This document shows positions 31,842-40,850 of a DNA stretch of 64,000 bases, in pieces. The stretch lies in assembly GCF_018390645.1 (NCBI RefSeq), contig NZ_JAHBGC010000052.1:145833-209832 (forward strand). The letters run 5' to 3'. A program made the translations under genes and the position numbers. The stretch's first letter is position 1. Each line of letters begins with the position of its first letter. The notes below the pieces were generated by a model. That model had not been told where the DNA came from. It worked only from the letters and a program-made list of their open reading frames with translations, and did no database searches. Origin of the DNA: Ancylobacter dichloromethanicus. Lineage in GTDB: Bacteria > Pseudomonadota > Alphaproteobacteria > Rhizobiales > Xanthobacteraceae.

Positions 31842-32766
31842 CTAGGAACTCCTGATCGAGGTCGATCGCCTCTTCGATACGCAGAACATACGACCCGTCG
31901 GCTTGCCCGAGGCTGCATCGGAACAGCGGCTCCTCGGCGCTCTCCAGCTTCACCTGGCTGCGTGAGGTCGCCTGCAGCGGCAGTATCTGGCCGACCTCGA
32001 ACAGCGCGGCTTCGCTGATGGTGATCTCGCGCTCCTCCAGGATGGCGCGCAGCCGCACCTCCGCCCGCTGCACCTCGCCGCGTATGTGCCTGGTCCAGAC
32101 CGGGTCGCAGGGCGAGGATTCACCCGCCGCGGTGCTGGCGAGCTGCTGGCGCATCGGGGTGAGCGCGCCCTGCGGAATGAGCACGAACATCTCGCCGCCG
32201 CGGTTGAGCGCCTGCAGCAGGAACTTGGCGCAGATGCAGAGGTTGTTGCGTCGGCCGACCACGGCAAAGTCCATGCGGGTTTCCTGCCGCTGGAATTTGA
32301 ACGTGACCTGGCTGACCAGCGCGAAGCTGTTCTGCAGCGCCTTCCCGACATGCTCGAACAGGGCGGTAGCGAGGCGTACCTCGATGTTGGAGAAGGAGCG
32401 TTCATCCTCGATCGGCGGTTCGGAACCATCGGCTCCGAACAGCACCTCGATCATGGTGAAGACGAAGTCGCGGTCGAAGCCGACGATGACGTGACTGTCC
32501 CATTCGGGCGAATGGAACACGCCGACGATCGCCATTCCCTCATAGGTGTCGAGAATGTCGCCGATGCGTCCGCTCTCGACATGGCTGAGCGAGTAATAGG
32601 CCTGCGAGGCCGCCAGTTGGCGCAAGCTTTCCGCGCAGGCGGTCGCCGTCCGGTCGAAGATGACCGGCAGCATCGGCAGTTTGTCGAGCGACAGGCCGGC
32701 GGCATCAAGCAGCAGGTCGCGAATGTCGGTGGGCGAGGCTGTCGGGCGGGGCGTGTGCATGTTCAT
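31822..32766 (-). CDS. fliM: Flagellar motor switch protein FliM
   Basis: A 314-residue C-ring protein. The middle domain is recognisable by EGMAIVGVFHSPEWDSHVIV, FTMIEVLFGADGSEP and FSNIEVRLATALFEHVGKAL, and the C-terminal SpoA domain by VRLRAILEEREITISEAALF and VGQILPLQ. The short N terminus MNMHTPRPTASPTDIRDLLL lacks the classical LSQDEIDALL CheY-binding peptide. The ATG at 32766 lies 4 bases past the motA stop; a second ATG two codons on is equivalent. Confidence 0.9.
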   Translation of the reverse strand: MNMHTPRPTASPTDIRDLLLDAAGLSLDKLPMLPVIFDRTATACAESLRQLAASQAYYSLSHVESGRIGDILDTYEGMAIVGVFHSPEWDSHVIVGFDRDFVFTMIEVLFGADGSEPPIEDERSFSNIEVRLATALFEHVGKALQNSFALVSQVTFKFQRQETRMDFAVVGRRNNLCICAKFLLQALNRGGEMFVLIPQGALTPMRQQLASTAAGESSPCDPVWTRHIRGEVQRAEVRLRAILEEREITISEAALFEVGQILPLQATSRSQVKLESAEEPLFRCSLGQADGSYVLRIEEAIDLDQEFLDDLLPR

Positions 32767-32770
32767 GGGC

Positions 32771-33670
32771 TCACGCCGCCTGCTGGACCGTCGAGAGCGT
32801 CGGCACGTTGGCGATGGCCTCCGCCTCGACTTCGTCGATGGTGGGACGCTCACCCGTGGCGATGGTCTTGCGGCCGTGCTCCAGCGCGATCTGCGGCAGC
32901 GCGCCGTTCATGTAGGCGATCAGCGACTGCTTCACGATGATGAAGGGCTGGCACTGCTTCTCGCGCACGATCTTGATCTTGTGCGCCAGCGGCGAAAGGA
33001 TCGCGTAGGAGCCGTAGATGCCGACCAGCGTGCCGATCAGCGCTGAACCGATGTAGTGGCCGAGGATTTCCGGCGACTGGTCGATGGCGCCCATGGCCTT
33101 GACGATGCCGAGCACGGCGGCGCAGATCCCAATCGCCGGCATCGCCTCGGCCACCGTTCCCACGGCGCCGGCGGGCTTGAGCTTGTGCTTCTTTACCGTG
33201 GAGATTTCCTGTTCCATCAGACCCTCGATCTCGTGCGAACGGGCATTGCCGATGACGATCAGGCGCGCGTAATCGCAGATGAACTGGGTGAGTTCCTTGT
33301 CCTTCAGAATGTCGGGGAAGTGCTGGAACAGGGTGGAGTTCTGCGGGTCGTCGATATGGCCTTCGACCTCGTTGCGCGGCCGGGTGCGCAACTCGCGCAT
33401 CAGCGCGTAGAGCAGGCCGAGCAGGGAGAGGAAATCCTTGCGCTTGGGTGCCTTGCCCGAGAACGCCTGCATGAGGGCCGAGCCGGTGTCCTTGATGGTC
33501 GACATCGGGTTGGCGATGATGAAGGTGGCAAGCGCAATACCAATGATGATGACATATTCGAAGGGTTGCCAGATCACCTCGATATGGCCGCCCATGGCCA
33601 TGAAGCCGCCCGCCAGGGACGCCATCCCCAGGATGATTCCGATCAAGACGCCCAACTGACGGCCCTCCAT
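32771..33670 (-). CDS. motA: Flagellar stator protein MotA
   Basis: A 299-residue protein with four membrane helices: LGVLIGIILGMASLAGGFMA, YVIIIGIALATFIIANP, PAIGICAAVLGIVKAMGAID and ALIGTLVGIYGSYAILSPLA. The cytoplasmic loop contains the conserved RTRPRNEVEGHIDDPQNSTL. With MotB it forms the proton channel that drives rotation. It is the first gene of the minus-strand flagellar arm; an inverted repeat sits 22-33 bases upstream of the ATG. Confidence 0.97.
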   Translation of the reverse strand: MEGRQLGVLIGIILGMASLAGGFMAMGGHIEVIWQPFEYVIIIGIALATFIIANPMSTIKDTGSALMQAFSGKAPKRKDFLSLLGLLYALMRELRTRPRNEVEGHIDDPQNSTLFQHFPDILKDKELTQFICDYARLIVIGNARSHEIEGLMEQEISTVKKHKLKPAGAVGTVAEAMPAIGICAAVLGIVKAMGAIDQSPEILGHYIGSALIGTLVGIYGSYAILSPLAHKIKIVREKQCQPFIIVKQSLIAYMNGALPQIALEHGRKTIATGERPTIDEVEAEAIANVPTLSTVQQAA

Positions 33671-33691
33671 TGTTCGGAGCCGGTCTAGGCA

Positions 33692-33703
33692 CGCAAGGTT
33701 GCG
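33692..33703. promoter_or_regulatory. Inverted repeat CGCAA-GG-TTGCG upstream of motA
   Basis: Perfect arms separated by 2 bases. It is embedded in AGGTTGCGCGA (33696-33706), an 11-mer also found upstream of fliF at 20434-20444. A closely related inverted repeat precedes flgE. Confidence 0.45.
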
Positions 33704-33780
33704 CGAGGCTGGGGCCCGGGAGGCGCGGCCGAGGAAGCCCGGCGCAAGCTTGGGTCTTCACGCTGCCGGCGATTCCCAGC

Positions 33781-33803
33781 CCGGATTGCCTCATCCGGAT
33801 TGC
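33781..33803. repeat. Direct repeat CCGGATTGC in the divergent flagellar promoter region
   Basis: Two copies of CCGGATTGC start 14 bases apart, the second ending 17 bases before the ATG of the DUF1217 gene. A third partial copy, CTCCGG, follows at 33809. It could be a binding site or lie in the 5' leader. Confidence 0.35.
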
Positions 33804-33820
33804 TCAACTCCGGACCGTCA

Positions 33821-34591
33821 ATGGATACGACCTTCGCGACCTTCCAGCTTCTGACCCGCAACCTGCCGCGCTCGCTGTCGCTGAAGGCGGCGGAGCCGAC
33901 GGTGGCGCTGGAGACCAAGCACTTCCTCGCCACCGTGCCGGGTATCAAGTCGGTCGACGCCTTCCTGAAGAACACGCGGGTTTTCACCTACGCGATGAAC
34001 GCCTTCGGCCTCGGCGACATGGCCCATGCCAAGGGCTACATGCGCAAGGTGCTGACCGAGGGCATCACCGACAAGACCGCCTTCGCCAACCGGCTGAACG
34101 ACGAGCGCTTCGTCGCCTTCGCCAAGGCGTTCGACTTCGACAATTACGGTGCCCTCACCACCACGCGCCCGGCCGCCCGGCAGGAGGTCGCCGACAAATA
34201 TGTTCGCCAGATGCTGGAGATCGACGAGGGCGCACAGAATGAGGGCGTGCGCCTCGCGCTCTATTTCCAGCGCGAGGCGCCGAATGTGAAATCGGCCTAT
34301 GGCCTCCTGGCGGACCCGGCGCTGTGGAGGGTGGTGAAGACCATTTACGGCTTCCCCGACGCGATGGCGGCCGCGGATATCGAAAAGCAGGCCAAGGCCA
34401 TCACCCAGCGGCTCGACGTCGCCGCGCTGAAGGAGCCAGCGCAGCTTAACCGGCTGCTCCAGCGCTTTACTGCGCGCTGGGATGCGGACCAGGGGCTGGT
34501 GTCCTCGCCGGTGCTCGCGCTGTTCGGCAAGTCGCCGGGCGTCGGCTCGGATGTCGGCATGGCGCTGCTCTCGCTCAAATACGGAGGCTGA
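33821..34591 (+). CDS. DUF1217 flagellar-associated protein
   Basis: A 256-residue soluble helical protein matching the DUF1217 family, found next to flgF in rhizobial flagellar loci. Recognisable segments are NRLNDERFVAFAKAFDFDNY, YVRQMLEIDEGAQNEGVRLA and LADPALWRVVKTIYGFP. The molecular role is unknown; co-transcription with flgF and fliI suggests a part in rod or export assembly. The ATG at 33821 is preferred to a TTG seven codons earlier. Confidence 0.85.
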   Translation: MDTTFATFQLLTRNLPRSLSLKAAEPTVALETKHFLATVPGIKSVDAFLKNTRVFTYAMNAFGLGDMAHAKGYMRKVLTEGITDKTAFANRLNDERFVAFAKAFDFDNYGALTTTRPAARQEVADKYVRQMLEIDEGAQNEGVRLALYFQREAPNVKSAYGLLADPALWRVVKTIYGFPDAMAAADIEKQAKAITQRLDVAALKEPAQLNRLLQRFTARWDADQGLVSSPVLALFGKSPGVGSDVGMALLSLKYGG

Positions 34592-34593
34592 AC

Positions 34594-35313
34594 ATGGCGG
34601 GTCCCTATGTCGCCATCTCGGCGCAGATGGCCACCGAGCGCCGGCTGGCGACGATCGCCAACAACATCGCCAACATGAACACGCCCGGCTTCCGCGCCGA
34701 AGCGATTCGCTTCGAGGCCGTGCTCTCCAGTGCCGGCGCGCAGGATGCCCATTTCGCCTCGGCCGGCGAGAGCTACACTTCGCTGGCGGCGGGGGCGGCG
34801 ATCCACACCGGCAACCCGCTCGACGTGGCGCCGCAGGGCGATGTGTGGTTCGGCGTCGCCGGGCCAAACGGGGCGGCTTATACGCGCGACGGACGCCTGC
34901 ACATGGACGCCGCCGGCACGCTGCTCACCGTCGACAACCTGCCGGTGCTCGATGCCGGGGGCACGCCGATCACGCTCGATCCGGCCGCCGGGGCGATCAA
35001 TATCGGTGCCGATGGCGCCATCAGCCAGGGAACCACCCGTGTCGGCACGCTTGGCCTGTTCACCTTGCCCGCGGGTGCCACGGTGGCGCGCGACGGCGGC
35101 GGGCGGGTGATGCCCGACCGTCCGGCGCAGCCGGTGCAGGACTTCGCCCGGCTCGGCGTCCGGCAGGGCTATATCGAAGGCTCGAATGTCGATCCGGTGC
35201 TGGAGATGACCCGGCTCATCACCGTGCAGCGGACCTTCGAGATGGCGGCGCAAGCGGTGCAGCAGAACGAGGATTCGGTGTCCGAGGCGATCCGCACGCT
35301 GGGGCCGTCCTGA
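34594..35313 (+). CDS. flgF: Flagellar rod protein FlgF
   Basis: A 239-residue rod protein: N-terminal YVAISAQMATERRLATIANN and NTPGFRAEAIRFEAVLS, and C-terminal GYIEGSNVDPVLEMTRLITV and QRTFEMAAQAVQQNEDSVSE match FlgF/FlgG-type rod subunits. It lies directly after DUF1217, with GGAGG upstream, and is one base from the fliI ATG. Confidence 0.95.
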   Translation: MAGPYVAISAQMATERRLATIANNIANMNTPGFRAEAIRFEAVLSSAGAQDAHFASAGESYTSLAAGAAIHTGNPLDVAPQGDVWFGVAGPNGAAYTRDGRLHMDAAGTLLTVDNLPVLDAGGTPITLDPAAGAINIGADGAISQGTTRVGTLGLFTLPAGATVARDGGGRVMPDRPAQPVQDFARLGVRQGYIEGSNVDPVLEMTRLITVQRTFEMAAQAVQQNEDSVSEAIRTLGPS

Positions 35314-35314
35314 C

Positions 35315-36637
35315 ATGAACGCGCTGGCGCGGCTGGAGCAGGCGGTGCAGTCCAGCCTCGACGACCTGCCCTTCGTGCGGGTCTCGGGGATGGTGCACGA
35401 GGTGGCGCCGACGCATCTCACCGTTGCCGGCCTGTCGTCCCATCTTACCCTCGGTGCCTGCGTCGGGGTCGAGGCGGGCGGCCGCACCCTGCTCTGCGAG
35501 GTGGTGCGGTTGGACCGCGAGGGCGCCACGGTGAAGCCCTTCGACGAGCGCGCGGCAGTCGGCATCGGCGCGCGGGCCTTCAAGGCGCGCGCGCTCAGTT
35601 TCCGCCCGCATCCCGGCTGGAAGGGAAGGGTGATCGGCGCGCTGGGCCAGCCGCTCGACGGCGGCGGCCCGCTGCCGCTGGGCGATGCCGCGCAGCCCCT
35701 CGACGCCGATCCACCTGCGGCAATGAGCCGGGCACGGGTCGACACGCCGGTGCGCACCGGCGTGCGCGTCATCGACCTGTTCACCCCGCTCTGCAAGGGA
35801 CAGCGCATCGGCATCTTCGCCGGCTCGGGGGTCGGCAAGTCGACCCTGCTCGCCATGCTCGCCGGGTGCCAGGGCTATGACACGGTGGTGGTGGCGCTGG
35901 TCGGCGAGCGCGGGCGCGAGGTCCGCGAGTTCCTCGACGGCCCGCTTGCCCCCAACCGGCCCCGGGCCGTGGTCGTGGTCGCCACCAGCGACGAGAGCCC
36001 GATGATGCGCCGCCTCGCGCCGCGCTCGGCCTTCGCCGTGGCGGAGTATTTTCGCGACCGCGGCGAATCGGTGCTGCTGATCATGGACAGCGTGACCCGC
36101 TACGCCCATGCCGCGCGCGACGTCGCGCTGGCGGCCGGCGAGCCGGCGGTGGCGCGGGGCTACGCGCCGAGCGTGTTCAGCACCCTGCCGCGCCTTCTGG
36201 AGCGCGCCGGTCCGGGGCCGGAAGGGTCCGGTTCCATCTCCGCCATCTTCTCGGTGCTGGTCGATGGCGACGACCACAACGACCCGGTGGCCGACGCCAT
36301 CCGCGGCACGCTGGATGGGCATATCGTGCTCGACCGCGCCATTGCCGATCAGGGCCGATTTCCGGCGGTGAACGTGCTGCGCTCGGTCTCGCGCCTCGCC
36401 GATCTGGTGTGGAGCCGGGAGGAACGGGAACTCATCCGCCGTCTGCGCAGCCTGATCGCCCGTTTCGAGGACACCAGCGACCTCCGCCTGATGGGCGGCT
36501 ACCAGCCGGGCAGCGACGTCGAGCTCGACCAGGCGGTGAAGATCGTACCGCGCATCTACGAGGCGCTGTCCCAATATGCCGACGCCCCGGCCTGCCGCGA
36601 CCCGTTCGCCGACCTCGCCGCGGCCATCCGTGGCTGA
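35315..36637 (+). CDS. fliI: Flagellum-specific ATPase FliI
   Basis: A 440-residue AAA-type ATPase related to the F1 beta subunit. Walker A is GSGVGKST (residues 170-177), preceded by PVRTGVRVIDLFTPLCKGQR. Other signatures are ALVGERGREVREFLDG, Walker B VLLIMDSVTRYAHAARDVAL and the GSISAIFSVLVDGDDHNDPV segment. It powers unfolding and entry of export substrates, working with FliH and FliJ. It starts one base after flgF. Confidence 0.96.
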   Translation: MNALARLEQAVQSSLDDLPFVRVSGMVHEVAPTHLTVAGLSSHLTLGACVGVEAGGRTLLCEVVRLDREGATVKPFDERAAVGIGARAFKARALSFRPHPGWKGRVIGALGQPLDGGGPLPLGDAAQPLDADPPAAMSRARVDTPVRTGVRVIDLFTPLCKGQRIGIFAGSGVGKSTLLAMLAGCQGYDTVVVALVGERGREVREFLDGPLAPNRPRAVVVVATSDESPMMRRLAPRSAFAVAEYFRDRGESVLLIMDSVTRYAHAARDVALAAGEPAVARGYAPSVFSTLPRLLERAGPGPEGSGSISAIFSVLVDGDDHNDPVADAIRGTLDGHIVLDRAIADQGRFPAVNVLRSVSRLADLVWSREERELIRRLRSLIARFEDTSDLRLMGGYQPGSDVELDQAVKIVPRIYEALSQYADAPACRDPFADLAAAIRG

Positions 36638-36660
36638 GGGCCGCGTCGCGTCAAGTCCCA

Positions 36661-36673
36661 CGCAAGCCTTGCG
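36661..36673. promoter_or_regulatory. Inverted repeat CGCAAG-C-CTTGCG upstream of flgE
   Basis: Perfect 6-bp arms around one base, 38-50 bases upstream of the flgE ATG. The related repeat at 33692-33703 lies before motA. Candidate activator site for hook genes (inference). Confidence 0.45.
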
Positions 36674-36710
36674 CGCTCAACTGCGCCCGTGACACTCGAG
36701 GAGTGAAGAG

Positions 36711-37967
36711 ATGAGCCTTTACGGCATGATGCGCACCGGCGTGTCCGGCATGTCGGCGCAGTCCAACAAGCTGGGCACGATTGCCGACAACATCGCCAAT
36801 TCGGGAACCGCCGGCTACAAGCGCGCCGCCGCCGAATTCTCGACCCTGCTGCTGCAGAGCGGGCCGGGCGAGTACAATTCCGGCGCGGTCAATACCAATG
36901 TCCGCTACGCCGTCAGCCAGCAGGGCGCGCTGAACTACACCACTTCGGCGACCGACCTCGCGGTGCAGGGCAACGGGTTCTTCCTCGTCTCCGACCCCAA
37001 CGGTACCTCGTACCTGACCCGCGCGGGTTCGTTCACGGTCGATGCCTCGACCGGCAATCTGGTGAACGCCGCCGGCTTCACGCTAATGGGCTACGACATC
37101 ACCGGCGGCGATCCCAACGTCGTGCTGAACGGCTCGGGCGGGCTGCAGCCGGTGCGCGTCGCCGATGTGCGCCTCGCCGCCAACCCCTCCCGCACCGGCG
37201 CCTTCGCCGCCAACCTCCCGGCCGCCGAGGCGGTGATGGCGGGCGACACGCCGGCCGCCAACCTGGCGACCTCGCAATTCTCGCAGAAATCCTCCCTGGT
37301 CGCTTTCGACAATCTCGGCAGCGAGATGACGCTGGATGTCTATCTGACCAAGGTCGGCGATGCGCCGATCGCGTGGGAAATGACCGTGTTCGACCGCGCC
37401 GACGCCGCGCCGAACGGCGACTTCCCCTATGCCAACGCCGCGCTCGCCACCCAGACGCTGTCCTTCGACAATCTGGGCGCGCTGACATCGACGCCGTCGC
37501 TGTCGCTGGCGGTACCGAACGGGCAGACGCTGACCGTCGACCTCACCGGCATGACGCAACTGGCCGACGACTATACCCCGCTCACCGCCACGATCGACGG
37601 CAACGCGCCGGCGTCGGTGTCGAGCATCACCATCGACGGCGATGGCGTGGTCTCCGCCATCGACACCAACGGGCGCAAGTCGCCGCTCTACAAGATCCCG
37701 CTCGCGTTCGTCACCAGCCCCGACAACCTCTCCCCGAAGGCCGGCAACGTGTTCGAGACCACTAATGAATCCGGCGGTCTGCAGATCGGCTTCGCCAATG
37801 AGGGCGGGCTCGGCACCATGATCTCCGGGGCCACCGAGCGCTCCACCGTCGACATGGCCAGCGAACTTACCGAGATGATCGCCGCCCAGCGCGACTACAC
37901 CGCCAATTCCAAGGTGTTCCAGACCGGTTCGGAACTGCTCGACGTGCTGATGAACCTCAAGCGGTGA
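36711..37967 (+). CDS. flgE: Flagellar hook protein FlgE
   Basis: A 418-residue hook subunit. N-terminal MMRTGVSGMSAQSNKLGTIA and NNIANSGTAGYKRAAAEFST, and C-terminal STVDMASELTEMIAAQRDYT and NSKVFQTGSELLDVLMNLKR match FlgE. The central Thr/Ser/Asp-rich beta domain is typical. It has a 73-base upstream gap with a GAGGAG site and an inverted repeat, so it probably starts a separate transcript flgE-flgK-flgL-flaF-flbT-flgD. Confidence 0.96.
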   Translation: MSLYGMMRTGVSGMSAQSNKLGTIADNIANSGTAGYKRAAAEFSTLLLQSGPGEYNSGAVNTNVRYAVSQQGALNYTTSATDLAVQGNGFFLVSDPNGTSYLTRAGSFTVDASTGNLVNAAGFTLMGYDITGGDPNVVLNGSGGLQPVRVADVRLAANPSRTGAFAANLPAAEAVMAGDTPAANLATSQFSQKSSLVAFDNLGSEMTLDVYLTKVGDAPIAWEMTVFDRADAAPNGDFPYANAALATQTLSFDNLGALTSTPSLSLAVPNGQTLTVDLTGMTQLADDYTPLTATIDGNAPASVSSITIDGDGVVSAIDTNGRKSPLYKIPLAFVTSPDNLSPKAGNVFETTNESGGLQIGFANEGGLGTMISGATERSTVDMASELTEMIAAQRDYTANSKVFQTGSELLDVLMNLKR

Positions 37968-37974
37968 CGCGGCA

Positions 37975-39426
37975 ATGAGTCTTTCGCTCGCCCTCAACAG
38001 CGCGCGCTCGTCGCTCTTCGCGACCTCGACACAGATCGACGCGAGCGCGCGCAACATCGCCAATGCCGGCAATTCCGGCGCCTCGCGCAAGATCGCCGTC
38101 ACCACGACGGTCGCCTCGGGCGAGGCGCAGGTCGTCGCGGTGTCGCGTGCCAGCGACAGCGCCCTTTATGCGCGCATGATCGATGCCACCTCCTCGGCGG
38201 CCGGCAGCCAGGCGCGGCTCGACGGGTTGAACCGGCTGAAGAACGGCATCGGCGATACCACGGGGGAGACCTCGCCAGCGGGCCGCCTCGGCGCGCTCGG
38301 CGACGCGCTGATCCAATTCGCGAACGCGCCGGACGATCCCGCGCTGGCGGTGCGGACCCTTACCAGCGCGCAGGACCTCGCCACCGCGCTGAGCGGGGCG
38401 GCGAAGACGGTCCACACCGTGCGCACCGACGCCGACGCCGCCATGGCCCGCTCGGTCGACCGGGTGAACGACCTGCTGCGCCAGTTCGGCGTCGAGAACG
38501 AGGCGGTGATCACGGCCCCGGCCGGCGCCGACGTGACCGACGCGCTGGACCGCCGCGACAGCGTCCTCGCCAGCCTCGCGGAAGAGATCGGCGTGACCGC
38601 CGTCACCCGCGGCAATGCCGACATGGTGCTTTACACCGATGGCGGGGCCACGCTGTTCGAGACCAAGCCCCGCGCCGTGAGCTTCCAGACCTCGCCGATC
38701 CTGACCGCCGGCCAGTCCGGGCGGGCGGTGATGGTGGACGGAGTAAGCGTCACCGGGGACGACGCCACCATGAAGCTGCGTTCCGGCCGTCTCGCCGGGC
38801 TGGCGGAACTGCGCGACCGCACCGCGCCGACCTTCGAGAAGCAGCTCGACGCGATGGCGCTCGGGTTGGTCGAATCCTTCGCCGAAGCGGACCAGTCCGG
38901 CGCCGGCCTGCCCGCCGCGGCGGGGCTGTTCACCGCCGGTTCGGCGGCCGTTCCAACCGATGCCACGGGCCTTGCCGCCCGCCTTGCCGTCAATCCGGCG
39001 GTGGACCCGGCACAGGGCGGCAGCCTGACGCTGCTGCGCGACGGCGGCATCAACGGCGTCGCCTATGTCGCCAACAGCGTTGGCGGGGCGAGCTTCTCCG
39101 GCCATCTCGTGGCCCGGGGCGAAGCGTTGCAGGCGGTGCGCGGCTTCGACGCCGCCACCAACCTGCCGTCGCCTTCGACCCTCGCCGACTTCGCGGCCGC
39201 CTCCACCGGCTGGCTGGAGGGGCAGCGGCAGACGGTGGCGGTTCGGGCCGACAGCGAGACGGCGCTGCTGTCCTACGCTTCGACCGCCCTTTCCAATGCC
39301 ACCGGCATCAACATGGACGAGGAATATGCGCGCCAGCTCGATCTCGAACGCAGCTATCAGGCGTCGTCCAAGCTGATCGGCGTGATCAACGGCCTCTATG
39401 AGGCGCTGTTCAGGGTCGTGGGGTAG
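37975..39426 (+). CDS. flgK: Hook-associated protein FlgK (HAP1)
   Basis: A 483-residue hook-filament junction protein. The N-terminal ARSSLFATSTQIDASARNIA and NAGNSGASRKIAVTT, the DRRDSVLASLAEEIGVT motif and the C-terminal EEYARQLDLERSYQASSKLI match FlgK. It starts 7 bases past flgE and ends 3 bases before flgL. Confidence 0.94.
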   Translation: MSLSLALNSARSSLFATSTQIDASARNIANAGNSGASRKIAVTTTVASGEAQVVAVSRASDSALYARMIDATSSAAGSQARLDGLNRLKNGIGDTTGETSPAGRLGALGDALIQFANAPDDPALAVRTLTSAQDLATALSGAAKTVHTVRTDADAAMARSVDRVNDLLRQFGVENEAVITAPAGADVTDALDRRDSVLASLAEEIGVTAVTRGNADMVLYTDGGATLFETKPRAVSFQTSPILTAGQSGRAVMVDGVSVTGDDATMKLRSGRLAGLAELRDRTAPTFEKQLDAMALGLVESFAEADQSGAGLPAAAGLFTAGSAAVPTDATGLAARLAVNPAVDPAQGGSLTLLRDGGINGVAYVANSVGGASFSGHLVARGEALQAVRGFDAATNLPSPSTLADFAAASTGWLEGQRQTVAVRADSETALLSYASTALSNATGINMDEEYARQLDLERSYQASSKLIGVINGLYEALFRVVG

Positions 39427-39429
39427 GCG

Positions 39430-40479
39430 ATGCGCTCGGCTTTCATCTCGTCGCTCACGCTGAACACGTCGCCCCGAGCCGCGCTGCCGCGGCTGCAGGG
39501 CGAACTGGGCAAGGCGAGCCAGGAACTCACCACCGGTCGCAAGGCCGATCTCGGTCTCGCGCTCGGCGTCGGCACCGGGGAGAGCGTGACACTGCGGCGC
39601 GAACAGGCCTCGCTGCGAAGCCTGATCGACGGCAACGCCTCGACTGCCGCCGCGCTCGACCGCACGCAGACCGCGCTCGACGACATACGCAGCCAGGCCG
39701 ACCGCTTCCAGCAGGCTCTGATCGGCCTGTCGCAGTCCGGCAGCGCGGCTGGGGTGCTGGTGCAGCAGGGGGGCGATGCGCTCGACGCGCTGACCTCGAC
39801 TCTCAACCTCACGGACGGCCGACGCCATCTGTTCGGCGGGCTGAACAGCGACGTCCGCCCCGTCAGCGGGCTGGACGAGGGGCCGGGCGCGGTGATCGAG
39901 GCCGCCTTCGTGCAGCGCTTCGGCGTCTCGCCGTCCGATCCCCAAGCGAGACCGGCTCTCGCCGCGATCTCTGCCGCCGACATGGCGGATTTCATCGACA
40001 CCGACTTTGCCGGCCTGTTCGACGAGGCGGGCTGGAGCGCCACCTGGTCGGCGGCGTCTTCGCAGAACCGCACGGCCGACGTCTCCACCACCGAGCGCAT
40101 CGTCATCGGCGCCAACGCCAACGAGCCAGCCATGCGCAAGCTCGCCATGGCATACGCGATGGTAGCGACGCTCGGCGCTGCGGGGCTGACCGGAACGGCG
40201 CAGACGACGGTGCTGGACAAGGCCCGCGCGCTGGTTGGTACGGCACTCGGCGGGGTCACCGACATCGCCACTCGGCTCGGCACGGCGCAGAGCCGCCTCG
40301 CCGCCGCCGATACGCTGATGCACGGCGCGCTCGATGGCGGGGCGCGACGGGTCAACGCCCTGGAGGCGGTGGATCCGGCGGAGGCGAAGACGCGGCTCGA
40401 TTTTCTGACGATGCAGATCGAGATGTCCTACTCGCTCACCGCGCGAATACTGAAATTGTCCATCATGGACTACGTCTAA
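39430..40479 (+). CDS. flgL: Hook-associated protein FlgL (HAP3)
   Basis: A 349-residue flagellin-like junction protein: N-terminal LPRLQGELGKASQELTTGRK with ADLGLALG, and C-terminal AKTRLDFLTMQIEMSYSLTA and RILKLSIMDYV match rhizobial FlgL. Together with FlgK it joins hook and filament. No FliD cap gene is present in the window. Confidence 0.92.
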   Translation: MRSAFISSLTLNTSPRAALPRLQGELGKASQELTTGRKADLGLALGVGTGESVTLRREQASLRSLIDGNASTAAALDRTQTALDDIRSQADRFQQALIGLSQSGSAAGVLVQQGGDALDALTSTLNLTDGRRHLFGGLNSDVRPVSGLDEGPGAVIEAAFVQRFGVSPSDPQARPALAAISAADMADFIDTDFAGLFDEAGWSATWSAASSQNRTADVSTTERIVIGANANEPAMRKLAMAYAMVATLGAAGLTGTAQTTVLDKARALVGTALGGVTDIATRLGTAQSRLAAADTLMHGALDGGARRVNALEAVDPAEAKTRLDFLTMQIEMSYSLTARILKLSIMDYV

Positions 40480-40495
40480 CTCGAGGAGACGACCT

Positions 40496-40843
40496 ATGTA
40501 CCGCTTCTCCTATGCTGAAATACTCGGCGAATCCGGTGTCGAAGGGCGCGGCGACGAGCGCCTGGCGCTCGACCACGCCATCGAACTGCTCACCCAGGCC
40601 CAGGCCAACGGCCCGTCCTCGCCCGAGGCAGCGCAGGCGGTGCTGCACCTGCAGAAGCTGTGGGGTTTCCTGATCCACGACCTCGCCGACCCGCATAACG
40701 AGCTGGCTGACGCGCTGCGCGGCAACCTGATCTCAATCGGGCTGTGGATCATCAAGGAAGCCGACCAGATCGTGCAGGAGCGCTCGTCGAATTTCGCCGG
40801 CCTCATCGAGGTGAACCGCACCATCCGCGACGGCTTGATGTGA
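40496..40843 (+). CDS. flaF: Flagellar biosynthesis regulator FlaF
   Basis: A 115-residue helical protein, YAEILGESGVEGRGDERLAL, VLHLQKLWGFLIHDLADPHN and GNLISIGLWIIKEADQIVQE, matching FlaF. In Caulobacter and Brucella FlaF is needed for flagellin translation and secretion and counteracts FlbT. It lies 7 bases before flbT. Confidence 0.94.
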   Translation: MYRFSYAEILGESGVEGRGDERLALDHAIELLTQAQANGPSSPEAAQAVLHLQKLWGFLIHDLADPHNELADALRGNLISIGLWIIKEADQIVQERSSNFAGLIEVNRTIRDGLM

Positions 40844-40850
40844 GGACGAC

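Larger units (their letters stand above)
33671..33820. promoter_or_regulatory. Divergent control region between the two flagellar arms
   Basis: A 150-base region separating motA (minus) from the DUF1217-flgF operon (plus). It contains CGCAA-GG-TTGCG (33692-33703) and a direct repeat of CCGGATTGC (33781-33789 and 33795-33803). No consensus promoter was assigned. It is the natural target for FtcR or another class II activator (inference). Confidence 0.55.

Noticed and set aside
37957-40323. A 788-codon open frame on the minus strand
   Set aside because: Antisense to flgK and flgL, with Arg/Gly/His-rich composition and no domain; a shadow frame.
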